This document shows positions 1-9,799 of a stretch of DNA of 37,385 bases, piece by piece. How positions within the stretch are numbered: position 1 is the stretch's first letter; each line of letters begins with the position of its first letter. Where the stretch lies: positions 1-37,385 of the forward strand of contig JAWQRN010000124.1 in the NCBI GenBank assembly GCA_033557685.1, read 5' to 3'. Below the pieces are notes generated by a model. That model saw only the letters and a program-made list of their open reading frames with translations. It was not told the DNA's origin and did no database searches. Source of the stretch: Sperchopsis tessellata (lineage: Eukaryota > Arthropoda > Insecta > Coleoptera > Hydrophilidae). The position numbers and the translations under genes were made by a program.

Positions 1-260
1 GCATAAGTGGAACTCAGTGTCACTGAAGACGAGTGGAACTCAGAAATGCATCTGGCACATAGTTTCACTTCCGGCATTTTTTTATGCATCATAGGTTGTT
101 GTTTCTAATAATTTTAAATATCGTGGTTGTCTCCTACCGGCATTTCGATGTCGGGCCATTGTATATAACATGACACCGCTGAAGCATAATAATATTAATT
201 CTCACCATAGTTATATACTATGTGGAGATATACTTGTTGCTTGTTCGTCATTTGGAACTA

Positions 261-710
261 CTAATAAGAAGTATAAAACTTTCTCACTAAAGCTTCTCTA
301 GGAAAGTCCCACTTTGATATTTGATCATGGGGATGTTCGATTAAATAGTCTTTTTGACTTATTATTAATATATTGGGCCACGCATCTGGATCATTTAGGA
401 TGTAATTTTGATAAATATTATGGTTTTCGGTTTTGTCTACCTCTGTTATATCTAGAAAAGCAGCAGTAGGTATAAGAAATAATGATGATGTACTCGGCAG
501 ATTTTTTGTTTCTTCTATTTTTTCAGAAGACGGACTGCTTTGTTTACAGAGTGTAGGTGCCTCAGTACTTTCTCTGTTTCCTGAATCTACCAAAAATGTG
601 TTGAGAGATCTAAACAATTGTTTTACCCCCTTCTTTTGCAATGCCTTTCGTTTTTTATTATATACACCTGATTTAGTTTTCTTTCTTACATCTGGGATAG
701 AAATGTACAA
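261..710 (-). pseudogene. hAT-type transposase N-terminal fragment (TTF zinc-finger region)
   Basis: A 149-codon open frame on the minus strand. Its last 45 residues fit the start of the TTF-type zinc-finger region found in hAT-like transposases and their ZMYM-type relatives: an N-D-P-D-A-W-P block, then an I-S-Q...L-I-E-H stretch, and W-D-F-P before R-K-F-Y. The first 90 residues are basic, then serine-rich, as is usual before this domain. The frame stops right after the R-K-F-Y segment. No DUF4371 core or C-terminal dimerisation domain can be read in the 260 bases that remain, so this is a truncated copy. The open frame could instead be an exon of a co-opted transposase gene running off the left edge; no clear splice donor was found. 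The family call is from motif recognition. Confidence 0.6.
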
Positions 711-739
711 AAAGTTTATATATAAATGTGAATGTTAAA

Positions 740-1780
740 ATAAATTTGTTAATATAATATACAAAATGCTTATGTAATATATTTTTTAGTTACCATTTTT
801 GAAAATTGGACTATTTAAATATTTAAAAAGCAAAGACCTCCAATCATGATCAAGGTACAGACAGTAACAAAATTCTTCATTAGAGTATTCGCCCCTACCA
901 ATGTTCACAGAAAAATTAATAAAATGCATTCATCTGGTATCTATACTAATATAATGCAAAGTTTGTTTACATGATTGTTAGAATTTAGATCTTGCCTCAG
1001 AAATTATCTGACTAATTTGAAATACTTTAACTGGTGGAAAGCTGATACTTTTCTAAGTGTTATATAGTTTATATTTACCGCCCTTAGATCTACAAAAAAA
1101 GTCCAGGATGGATTATTTTTTATAGGAAACTGACAATAACCATTTTTATATTATGAAATTAAAATATTTTCATAACAGGAACTTTATGGATGTAAATTAC
1201 AAAAACCTTTTAACATGTATCAAAAAAAAAATACATAAGAAGTCCATACACTTAATTACAATGAAAAAAATCGTTACACTTTGTATTTTCTATTGATGGT
1301 TTAGCAGTTACTACGTTGTGAAAATCAAATGAAATTGGGAAAATTTTACTGGCGTATTCTACCATTGTACGCTCAGTGTTAGAGTGTTGACTGATTGGTA
1401 ATAAGTTTACATGTTGCATTGTCCACTCTAATGATAATATTCATATACACTGTATATATCAAATCCACTTCGAGATGTGCGCTTCACAATCGCTCAGATA
1501 ACTATTTCTAATGTAATTACAGTTTTACGTTCATAATGAACTAGTTCAAATGCACCATGTGAACCAGCCCAATTAGCTACAATGCTTTGAAATATGTTTA
1601 TATTGTCGACAATATTTTTGTCTCATGATTCCCCTCTTGTATGGTACCCTTGTGTAGTGAACGACTTGCACACCTTCCTGCAGCAGCCTTGCTTCCATAC
1701 CAAGCTATCTATTCATTGTAAATATTAAATAATAGAATAGTTAAATACTCTTAAGATTTGTGTAAAAGTAATTCTTTTTA
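740..1780. other. AT-rich non-coding DNA
   Basis: No convincing coding exon, RNA gene or repeat was recognised here. It precedes the first recognisable transporter exon and is probably intron of that gene, since that exon starts mid-codon and needs an upstream donor. Confidence 0.5.
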
Positions 1781-1781
1781 G

Positions 1782-1931
1782 GAAGTCTTGTATCAATTTT
1801 GGCATTTGCTTGTCCATTATCGTATTTGGTCCGTCTTTTGAACATATCAGCTCTACTTAAATGTTCTTTGAAGTCCTTATCAACTTTATATTTCTGCTAT
1901 AAACCAGACTATCCAAAAGAAGAAAGCTCAG
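1782..1931 (+). CDS. SLC7A14-like, first visible exon
   Basis: Acceptor CTTTTTAG ends at 1781 and donor GT is at 1932-1933. Only one of the three frames is open. It starts with two bases of a split codon (GA), so the upstream exon must end in phase 1; G|GA would give the glycine usual at this place. The exon encodes a hydrophobic pair, then N-I-S-A-L-L, ending Y-K-P-D-Y-P-K-E-E-S-S. This aligns without gaps to the segment around I-G-T-L-L-A-Y-T and R-Y-Q-P in cationic amino-acid transporters. Confidence 0.7.
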
Positions 1932-4900
1932 GTTGGTACTATATAACAGCTTTTCTTAAGTAAGTCATTAAAATATTTTTTTTTAGTGTACCACAGCAAT
2001 ATACAATATAGCAAATTAAACAGACCACCTAAAAAAGTATTGAGGAAGACATCAAATTATCGGCTTAAACTAATGTTTGATATGCTTCCCAGATATGTAA
2101 GACATAATAACATGTCCCAAAGTTCGCTTGAATCAAAATCATCTAGGAATAAAAAAGGTAATAACAAATATGTGCACCAATGTAATAAATGTGGTAAGTA
2201 ATAAATGTGGGAACAAATTCCATCTGCAATATACTTTTTCTGTGAGCAATTTTTAAAATTTAAAAAATAGGGTTTACCAATTTTTACCTTTCTATCATGA
2301 AGTAATATCAACTTCATATAGTCTGGGGTACATTAGAAATATCATCACTCTAGTTCTGTGTTTGGTTCGTTCTTTTTGAGTATTTTATTAAACAGATACC
2401 AAACCACCTAAACAGTGATATTCTAAAACGGATTGATTATTAGCCTCTGTTACAGCTTTGAATATCTTTTCATTCTATGTTTTTAATTATTTTATATTTA
2501 TTTAATGACTTATAAAATTAATATCAGTATGTACATATTGTTTGTGAATAATTTTTGTGCTCACATATTTTATACTTGAATTAATGTTTTGCAATATTTT
2601 GAACTAGCTATATAAACATCTATCTATCTATCTATACTTGAAGTCTATAAACCTATTACCTCAGAATCTATATGCTGTAAAATAATGAATACAATAATTG
2701 TTAGGTAACTTATGCCCTTTCCTATTGAATATGATTTTATTCTATGGACATTAGCTCTTTCTGGAAGGTTATTCAACATGATTTCGTCGTTAAATTTGTG
2801 TTCCTGTTCCTGTTGATGTTGTATATTTTGATTTTAAATGAGTTTTCCGTAAGGTTACCCATTATAGGTTATTATATATGTACGTTAGATTAATTTTGCA
2901 TGGAAGATTTCTTCTTTTTTAAGGCGTGTTCAGAAATGAGCAGTGAATGTTAGGGGTCTGTTCTTTGCTCTGCATTCTTTTCTATATTCACAGCTAATCT
3001 CTCTTATTTGTTTCTAAACACTGTAGTATGTACGTGGATGACACAATATTATTTGTTGATTCCTTATCTTGCAGTCCATAGTTAACAAGCTAACATCAAG
3101 TGTTCAGTTCTACATTTGCGAAAGTAAAAACAAAAAATAGTACACTATCATATTGTTTTTGGTTCTCCTCTTATGGCTGTCAAACACCAGATTGACTAGG
3201 GACTTATTGTTACCCTTAATCTTACATTGACAGAGCATGTTGCATCTGTCGTTCGTAAAGATACCTCAGCCATCTTTCTGTATCTTAAAGCTTTTGTCCA
3301 TCTTTCTGTCCTAGCTTTTAATAACCTGTACAAAACAAATATATAACTTGTATTTGAATCTGCTTCTTGAGAAGGTTCAGTGGATCGTGACCCGCATGTC
3401 GGGAAACTGCGTCACTGTTTATATGAGGAATGGATACGAAAATAGGGCTAACTAATGCTTATAAAAAATGTGAACATGGCAATCTGTGTTTTAGTATTAA
3501 TGCACTCAAGCGTGCCTTGCAAATGTAATTTTTTTGATCAGAAATAGAGTACTAGGTTGTGGTAATAACTTTGTTTCTTACTAATTAAATTTGTATCTTT
3601 ATTCCCACTGTATATTTTTTGTTAACTGAGCTCCTAGGTTTTTTTAACTTTGCTCTTTTTATTTAATAGTAGATATTTTGAAGGGATTTATTTAATAATT
3701 CAATTAGTTGTAATATATTTTTAGGAGTAACAGATGATAAAGAATACTTATTATTAGATGATTATAATGTTACAACAGCCGATCAATACCAGATAACAAC
3801 TGATATACTTTCTGATAGTGAATCAAATGACCCATCGCCTATCTGTAGTGACGGTGAAGATTCGAGCAGTTCAACTGATATAGACATTGTTGTTCAAGAG
3901 TACAAAGAGAAGGTGCAGGTAAAATATCTGTAGTAGGGGTGAGTAAGAGATAGTGAAGTTAATGTACTGTATGATTTCAGGTTGCAACAATAAATACATT
4001 TACTGAAAATAGGGCACCTACTGCTATTACTAGTAGAACTGTAGCTGTACTTACTTTTCTAATATTTATAACTTCCTCCATGATTTGCGCCAGTATATTA
4101 TTACATATTCTTTATTTAACTTGGATAAGTACAATAAGTAAGTGGCTAAATATAATGCACATTTATGCCAGTGACGTATTATCTTGACAGTGGGCTTTAC
4201 CTCTAATAGGCTTTATCAAAGTTGTAGTTCTTTTTAATTTGCAACAATTTTATGAACTGGTCCTGATAGGCCACTAGCATTACAGGATGAGATGTCACTG
4301 CTATTATGCACAAAGTTTCTTGAAGCTGCACAGATAACAAAAAAATGTTTTACTCAATATTAGGGTGGTTAAACACCATGTTTCCTTTTCTTTATAAAAT
4401 GTTCTAAGCATATATAAAAAGCAAATATAAAATCGCAAGCAAAAGATGAGAAGAGCATAAGTGTATTAGGGAAACTGTAAATCCACGACAAATTTGGAAC
4501 CATTTTGATTAGATGATTTGTGGTCGACAATAACCACATTTGTTAAACTAACATGAAATTAATAAACTTATATTAATACTTCCTTGGTCATACTAAAAAT
4601 GTTTAATTAGAAATTTTAATAATTAATTTAAATACACATAGCCAAATATATTTTAAATGCAGAACACAAACATATATCAAAAAAGATACCTCTCTTAATG
4701 TACTTATTGTTGTAAAGCATAAATATTAAACATCAAAAATATATTAGGTATGAATGGAACAGGTAATTACTATCAGAGCAGTTCCGATGAAGTCTTAATG
4801 AAAGGAACTCGGTGCTCATTGTAAAGGTCTTCATTTAAAATTTAATTGGCTGAGTGTAATTTCTAAATTTGAAATAGGTAAATGTTGTCACAATATAAAT

Positions 4901-7900
4901 TATAAATACGAATGTGAATAAAATGCAAATTTTATTCTGTGTTTTAGTTACTTTACTATCTATAATCATTATATTGATGATGCCTCAAAAGACTACATTG
5001 GAGAGTTATACAGGATTGTTATATCGAAGGCTTGTACCTTACATTTCAATATGTTCAATAATATTAAATAATATTTTAGCTACTACATTACTAAATGATA
5101 TATGGCTTGGCATAGTCCTATGGACTGTTGCTGGTAAGTACAGAATATATCTAACGCACTGTTATAATAAAGTTTTAATTAATTGAGGTTCTGAATGAAT
5201 AGTAAGAGTATATGACTTCTGCTTCTAGGGGTACCTTCTCCTAATAGAGATTTGTTATTATAATAGCATTCCTGACCCTGGACACCGCTGCTCTGATTAA
5301 ATCTATAGAGGAACAGTTGTACCACTCCCTCTAGTTCCTGAATCATGAGATCCGTCGTCTTCCTGGCCTTCTCTTTCCTAATATTTTTCCTTGAATAATC
5401 AGTTGCAGCAAGTCATATCGTTCTCCTCGCATAACATGACCTAGATATTGTAGTTTTCTTTCTCTTATTGTTTTAATGAGTTCTTCCTCTTTATTCATCT
5501 GGCTTAAGACATTCGTTTATCTCCTCGTCCATGTTATTCTCAACATACGACGGTTTACCCATAGATCAAAGGCTTGGATTTTGTCAGCATTTCGTTTTTT
5601 TGAGCGTCCATTCCTCCGCTCCAATCAAGAGGATTGTGAAGACATAGCATCTCACGAGTCGGGTTCAAATTTTCATATTTAAATCTCTTTTGGTTACTAG
5701 ATTCTTCTCTCTGTTGTAAGTCGTTTTCTTCGATTTGCTTAATAACTTCAGTGAAAACCTCATTTGGACCTGCTGCTTTGCCGTTCTTCGCATTCTTAAT
5801 TGTGTGTTTGACCTCTTCTTTAGTTATTTTCATTGCAGCTGTGTCAATATTTCGTTCTTGCAACTCCACTCTCCGAAAAATTCCTTCAAATATTCATTCC
5901 TTCTCCTTATTTTAAGTTTGGGATCTAGAATGATGTTGCCGTCCTTGTCCCTCAATAGTCCACATCGCCTTTTTCTTCCTAGGCCTGTAAGTTCTTTGAC
6001 CTTTATGTGCATATTGAATGTGTCATAGTGTGCCTTTATTACATCTATCGGTCATATATTTCTCCTTTGCTTCTCTGATCTTTTTTTAATCTGTATATGT
6101 ACTCCTTTGTATTTTGCAACATTGTTTTTCTTGTACTTGCAACGTATTTCCATTAGTTCAAGTATATCTGATATCATCCATTTTTGTTTTCCTTTTGCCC
6201 TCCTGATGTTAAGATTATCCATTGCTACATATATTAATGCTCCTTTAATCTTTTCGCACATGGTGTTTATGTCATCATTCGTATCACTTTCTTCTTGGAT
6301 CTCTTGCAGCTTTTTCTAGATATTTTGTTGTATATCAGTCTTAATGAGATTATCCTTTAGTGGTTCTCGGTTTAATGTAACTTCGTTACTTTTCCTTGCA
6401 ATCTTTTTTAGTCTTGTGTTAAATTTTGCCACTACCGGGTTGTGATCTAACCCTACATCTGATCCCGGATATGTTTTTGCCGAGAAAATTGAATTTTTAC
6501 AGTATTTATTAATCATTATGTAATCTATTTGATTTCTGATTATTTGATCTTCTGGGTGTTTGGAGGATGTCCATGTGTAGAGTCTACGCTTAGGCATCCT
6601 GAAGCAAGTATTCGCAATTATTAGCTCTTTAGTTTGATAGAATTCCACAAGTCTTTCTCCTCTCTCATTACGTTCTCTCAGTCTGTACTGTCCAGCGCAA
6701 TTGTCAACACTTCACCTGTAACCTTTGCATTCAAGTTGCCAAGAATAATTGTGATATCGTTCTTTTTCTTTATTCTTAACATGTCGCTGAGTTCTGCATA
6801 GAATTTTTACACTCGTCTACACTCTTTTCTACCGTTGGAGCATATATTATATATATATGATATTTATTTTTCCTGTGTGTGACTCTAGTTGCATCATCAA
6901 TATTCTCTCGTTGTATTGTATGACATTTGTAATGGATTTATTGGTTTCTTTCGTTACCAGGATGGCTACTTTGTGGATCGTTTGCTCCAGAGTAATACAT
7001 AGTTTCCTTGTCAGTTAAGTATTGTCCGCTTTCCGGGTATCTAAAGTCCGACAGTCTCAAAACATCCAACTGTAACCTCTCCATTTCCATTATCATGTTA
7101 TGTATCTTGCCTGATTGAAACATGCTTCTCACATTCCACGTAGCTATTGTTCGTGTGGGTATTAATTTGAATCTTTTAGCTACTATCAATGCATTCCTCC
7201 CCGAAGATCCGATTGGAGGAATATAAACTCCAGAATATTTTCTATTGTTTTTAGCCATTATGATATAAATACTAGGGATGACTGCTTGAGATCTTTAATG
7301 TTGTCGTTTCCAGGGGCACTCAATAAATAAATGATTAAATGTATCAAACGTATATCTTTCTGTATGCCAATTATTTGTTTTTAACAACTACTCTTAAATG
7401 CTGGTGCATGAGAATAAATAAGTTATGAATGGGGATATAATGAATCAAGTTAATTACTTTGTGTATGAGGGAAGAAAATTATATACAATTGTCTTTACAA
7501 AATTATGATGAATCTTCTAAATTAGGTATTTAGTTACAAGCTGATATAGGATATTAATATTTAAGTTTTGCTAAAGAAAATTCAAAACTTTATGACTCAA
7601 TTAAATATTCTTGCCAGACCAAATTTAAGTTGCTTTAATGCTATTAACTAAACGAAGTCTAATATTCACATATGTAATGACAATTATTTCTAAACAATTT
7701 AAAGAAAATTCTTATATATGTAAAATTTCAAACATGGCCGATAAAAATCATATTGAACTAATATATCAAACTTTTTAAGTTTTTATCCTAACATTTTAAA
7801 CTGTAGATAAATTCTCTGAAATATGGATATAATATTCCTAAAATTAGGAGATTTTTATTGAAGTTTTATAAACAGTACTTTTTGATCACAAAAGATAACA

Positions 7901-8639
7901 TCTAGATTTCAGGGGGTTGTTCAGAGGCAGCAAAGGTCAAAATAATAAATTGCTGTTGGAGTTTTTGCAGACATTACACTTATGATCATTGTGATGAAAA
8001 ATCAATTAGTTTTGGTTTCAAATTAGATGTAGCATAGATCCTTTTTGGATCCCCTCCTATTCACCTTGTTTATCAATGATCTCCTAGCTAATCTTTGAGG
8101 AAATACAGTCTTTAATGCTGATAATACCAACTTATAGTTATGAAAATAATGTTGTGGGATGAATTTGCAAATTGGTAGTCTGACAGGAGGTTAAAGTATA
8201 GTTCCAATCCAACTAATTCTTGATGAATGAAGAAAATATTGTAAACCTGCAATTTATGACCAACCTTGAGGGTTAATTTAGATTGAATTGAAATTGCTAA
8301 ATACTTAGAAATGCATCTAGATTTAAGCCTAACTAGGACACTCCATGTGAACTGTAAGTAAGGCAAATGAGAAGTATCATAAGAGAGTCACAAGAATCAA
8401 TGTTGAAAGTTTATGCACGTTATGGATGAAAGGGAAAGCACTATTCTATCAGTATAATGTTTTTGTTTTGTTTTATAGGTCTTATAATATTCTGTAAATG
8501 TAGTTGTTGGAGCTTTGATTGGATCTGTGCCAAAGATTGTGAGAGAACCAAACTGCAAAACAGCAGTACAGAATGCTCGATTCCAGAAATTCAGCAATAC
8601 AAAGACAAGTATATGGATACAATTCTAATACAAAGGTGA
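1782..8639 (+). CDS. Cationic amino-acid transporter-like protein, SLC7A14-like (C-terminal six exons)
   Basis: Six exons (1782-1931, 1987-2193, 3725-3918, 3981-4137, 4948-5133, 8479-8639) join in phase into 350 residues with a TGA stop. The order matches the C-terminal half of SLC7A14/CAT transporters: a TM pair ending in Y-K-P-D (family: R-Y-Q-P), a long hydrophilic loop of about 130 residues, an N-R-A-P-T-A-I-T block (family: D-R-P-T-A-A-T), two hydrophobic helices, an L-M-M-P-Q motif (family: L-Q-Q-P), then L-V-P-Y-I-S-I...N and two last helices. Such proteins move cationic amino acids across plasma or lysosomal membranes. The start, and roughly the first eight TM helices, are not in the window. 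The match is by motif order and spacing; many usually conserved residues differ, so the substrate is uncertain. The gene converges on the DUOXA gene. Confidence 0.75.
1987..2193 (+). CDS. SLC7A14-like, hydrophilic loop exon 1
   Basis: Acceptor TTTTTTTTAG ends at 1986; donor G|GTAAGT is at 2194. Phase 1 to phase 1. It encodes a basic, serine- and asparagine-rich stretch with no membrane segment, matching the long cytosolic loop of SLC7A14. A C-N-K-C pair at the end resembles half a zinc finger but no partner ligands follow. Confidence 0.75.
2194..3019 (+). other. Transporter intron, 5' part
   Basis: AT-rich intron sequence with a short TCTA repeat near 2620-2635. No exon or element was recognised before the LINE fragment that starts near 3020. 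Confidence 0.5.
3020..3345 (+). mobile_element. Decayed LINE reverse-transcriptase fragment
   Basis: Plus-strand reading gives M-Y-V-D-D-T-I-L-F, which fits the RT active-site box (Y/F-A-D-D-T). Downstream, across frameshifts, come a D-x-G-L-x-x-x-L-N-L-T-L-T-E-H-V segment and a K-D-T-S-A-I-F-L-Y-L segment, typical of the part after the active site in Jockey-like LINEs. It has several stops and lies in the transporter intron. Confidence 0.55.
3725..3918 (+). CDS. SLC7A14-like, hydrophilic loop exon 2
   Basis: Acceptor TATTTTTTAG ends at 3724 and donor CAG|GTAAAA is at 3919. Phase 1 to phase 0. It encodes an acidic and serine-rich loop: L-L-L-D-D-Y-N-V-T-T, then S-D-S-E-S and E-D-S-S-S-S-T-D, ending with E-Y-K-E-K-V-Q. 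The acidic serine clusters look like casein-kinase-2 type sites, but that is inference. Confidence 0.75.
3981..4137 (+). CDS. SLC7A14-like, TM exon (R-A-P-T block)
   Basis: Acceptor GATTTCAG ends at 3980; the donor is A|GTAAGT at 4138. Phase 0 to phase 1. N-R-A-P-T-A-I-T-S-R-T-V-A-V matches the D-R-P-T-A-A-T-G-H-T-V entry to the next membrane helix in SLC7A14. A 30-residue hydrophobic stretch follows. Confidence 0.8.
4138..4947 (+). other. Transporter intron
   Basis: AT-rich intron of about 810 bases. No exon or element was recognised in it. Confidence 0.6.
4948..5133 (+). CDS. SLC7A14-like, TM exon (M-M-P-Q block)
   Basis: Acceptor GTGTTTTAG ends at 4947; donor G|GTAAGT is at 5134. Phase 1 to phase 1. 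It encodes a short hydrophobic helix, L-M-M-P-Q, a linker with Y-R-R-L-V-P-Y, a helix with S-I-I-L-N-N, and W-L-G-I-V-L-W. The order and spacing fit the last four helices of the CAT fold (Q-Q-P, then P-C-L-P-F-V-P, then N-I-Y-L-M). Confidence 0.8.
5240..7300 (-). mobile_element. RTE-type LINE (CFDP2-like), internally deleted
   Basis: Minus-strand pieces run in the expected order from right to left. Near 7250-7020: I-A-T-W-N-V-R-S-M, the first block of the APE endonuclease. Near 6650-6430: R-R-L-Y-T-W-T, N-Q-I-D-Y-I-M, and G-L-D-H-N-P-V-V, the C-terminal endonuclease blocks. Near 5830-5750: K-N-G-K-A-A-G-P-N, the start of RT. Near 5460-5290: R-K-L-Q-Y-L-G-H-V-M-R-G-E, a conserved C-terminal block. 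The RT core with its YADD box is missing between the last two, and stops and frameshifts occur throughout. These proteins are often annotated as craniofacial development protein 2-like in insects. The copy fills most of the last transporter intron, in reverse orientation. Confidence 0.8.
7301..8019 (+). other. Transporter intron, AT-rich
   Basis: Part of the last intron of the transporter gene. No exon, RNA gene or element was recognised. Confidence 0.5.
8020..8140 (+). mobile_element. Short LINE RT fragment
   Basis: In shifted frames the plus strand reads L-L-F-T-L-F-I-N-D-L near 8065-8095, after a decayed G-V-x-x-x-x-L-F-G, fitting the RT box G-V-P-Q-G-S-x-L-G-P-L-L-F-x-x-F-I-N-D-L. Then A-D-N-T-N-L appears in place of A-D-D-T. 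Short, broken remnant inside the last transporter intron. Confidence 0.5.
8479..8639 (+). CDS. SLC7A14-like, last exon
   Basis: Acceptor TTTTATAG ends at 8478. The exon starts with GT, which completes the glycine codon left by the exon ending at 5133. It finishes the last helix (G-L-I-I-F-C) and encodes a cysteine-rich, charged tail of about 45 residues to TGA at 8637-8639. The family usually has G-L-x-I-Y-F-x-Y-x-x-W here, and a W sits at the matching place. Confidence 0.75.
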
Positions 8640-8752
8640 CAGGAATGTGACTGTGATGAAGAGTATTTAATTATAGGTGCTGATGAAGATAACTGATAGA
8701 TTTATTGCAAATGTATATGTATACGTGTTGAACAGTATTATATAAAGCACAT

Positions 8753-8758
8753 AATAAA
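8753..8758 (+). terminator. Polyadenylation signal AATAAA of the transporter gene
   Basis: AATAAA lies 114 bases after the transporter stop codon and is followed by a T-rich stretch, as expected for a 3' end. Confidence 0.6.
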
Positions 8759-8799
8759 TTTCTTTTTGTAAATATTATATTTCATTTATTTCTTCATAT

Positions 8800-9185
8800 C
8801 ATGATCATAATCAGCTCCTCTTCTATCCCTTATGTGTGTAGAGGCATGGCTTCTGCATTAATCCCTATCTCTTATACAAAATATCTGCCATTCCTGACTG
8901 TTCTGTGTCATCCTCCTAGCAAGCTCAAACTTCCTGCCCCTATTTATTATTGACGAAGTCACTACTGCACTCCATGTTGTTATTGGTAGTCTGTCCGTGC
9001 ACACTCTACTGAGGTGTCCAAACCACTCCTCTCACTAGGAGCCTCCGTCGAATGTCATCATTTCTTATTGTATCTCGTCGAGACACCCCCTTTATCCGTC
9101 TCAGGAACTGCAGCTTGTATTATACTCTTCTATCTCTCCGTAAGTAGAGTAAGCACCCATGACTCACTACCATAAATCTGTGTTT
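8800..9185 (-). mobile_element. LINE C-terminal fragment
   Basis: Read on the minus strand from about 9180: G-S-E-S-W-V-L-T, then after frameshifts E-W-F-G-H-L-S-R-V-C-T-D-R-L-P and N-R-G-R-K. These are the usual C-terminal blocks (yGSE.W.l, WfGHl.RM..dRlP, RrGRp) of insect LINE polyproteins. Many stops and shifts. Confidence 0.65.
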
Positions 9186-9189
9186 CATT

Positions 9190-9415
9190 AACTATTCAGT
9201 TTTATGATAATTTATAAATCATGTTTGTTTATTAAATAGGTGTCTATCTGATAGTTTATTGTATCAGAAATTTGTAAACCTTCGGGTATTATTTTGAATT
9301 ATTCAGCTTTGGACAATTTCTAAATCCTGTTTGTTTACTAGCTACGTTTCTGTATAAGATTTTCTTGTATTGGTAGATTGAAAACTTCGGATATTATTTA
9401 TTTATTGTAAAGAGT
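9190..9415. repeat. Two diverged tandem copies of a unit of about 105 bp
   Basis: A unit at about 9200-9304 recurs at about 9308-9412. Shared blocks are TCTAAATC/TTATAAATC, TGTTTGTTTA, TGTAT(C/T)AG..., and ACTTCGG/CCTTCGG followed by TATTATTT. The copies differ at perhaps a quarter of positions. Confidence 0.55.
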
Positions 9416-9499
9416 CAACTATTCGTTAATTTTCAACGACTGTAAGGCGTCCATCTCAGTGATCACTTGTTTGTTCTTTCTTTTATTCTATTTCGTTGA

Positions 9500-9755
9500 T
9501 CCAAAACTGGTTTTTCAATAACTCCCGGGACTGCAAAGCGCTTATTACGGTAGGTACATTACCATCAGCTTCAATTTCATGTGGAGAGTTGACGATCCTA
9601 CCTTCCCCTAATTTGCTCTAAAGCTGGTCTTTGAACAGCTGCCGGGATTACAAAGACGACCGGCAGAGTTGAGCGCCTATTACATCATTCCCGGTTCGAT
9701 TTAAAGCTGGTGTTTGAACAGGTCCCGGGATGCAAAGCGGACTGGTAACGAACAA
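9500..9755. repeat. Three diverged tandem copies of a GC-richer unit
   Basis: Each unit carries AAAGCTGGTxTTTGAACAG (first copy AAAACTGGTTTTTCAATAA), then CCGGGA, then CAAAG. Copies start near 9500, 9609 and 9700. Unit length varies from about 90 to 110 bases. It is more GC-rich than its surroundings and abuts the 3' side of the LINE fragment that follows, so it may be LINE 3' sequence. Confidence 0.55.
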
Positions 9756-9799
9756 TATAATAAACAAAATATATACAGAAATTCACAAAAATCAAAGAT

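Noticed and set aside
433..738. Plus-strand open frame of 101 codons
   Set aside because: Antisense shadow of the hAT/TTF frame, which has recognisable motifs.
1085..1135. D-G-L-F-F near 1108 as a possible upstream exon of the transporter (family: D-G-L-L-F)
   Set aside because: The local match is five residues, the frame stops soon after, and no donor follows. Probably chance.
2181..2215. C-N-K-C as the start of a zinc finger in the transporter gene
   Set aside because: The exon ends at a strong donor and the next exon supplies no histidine or cysteine ligands. It sits in a transporter loop.
5735..6319. Plus-strand open frames at 5735-6028 and 6107-6319
   Set aside because: Antisense shadows of the RTE LINE endonuclease and RT start.
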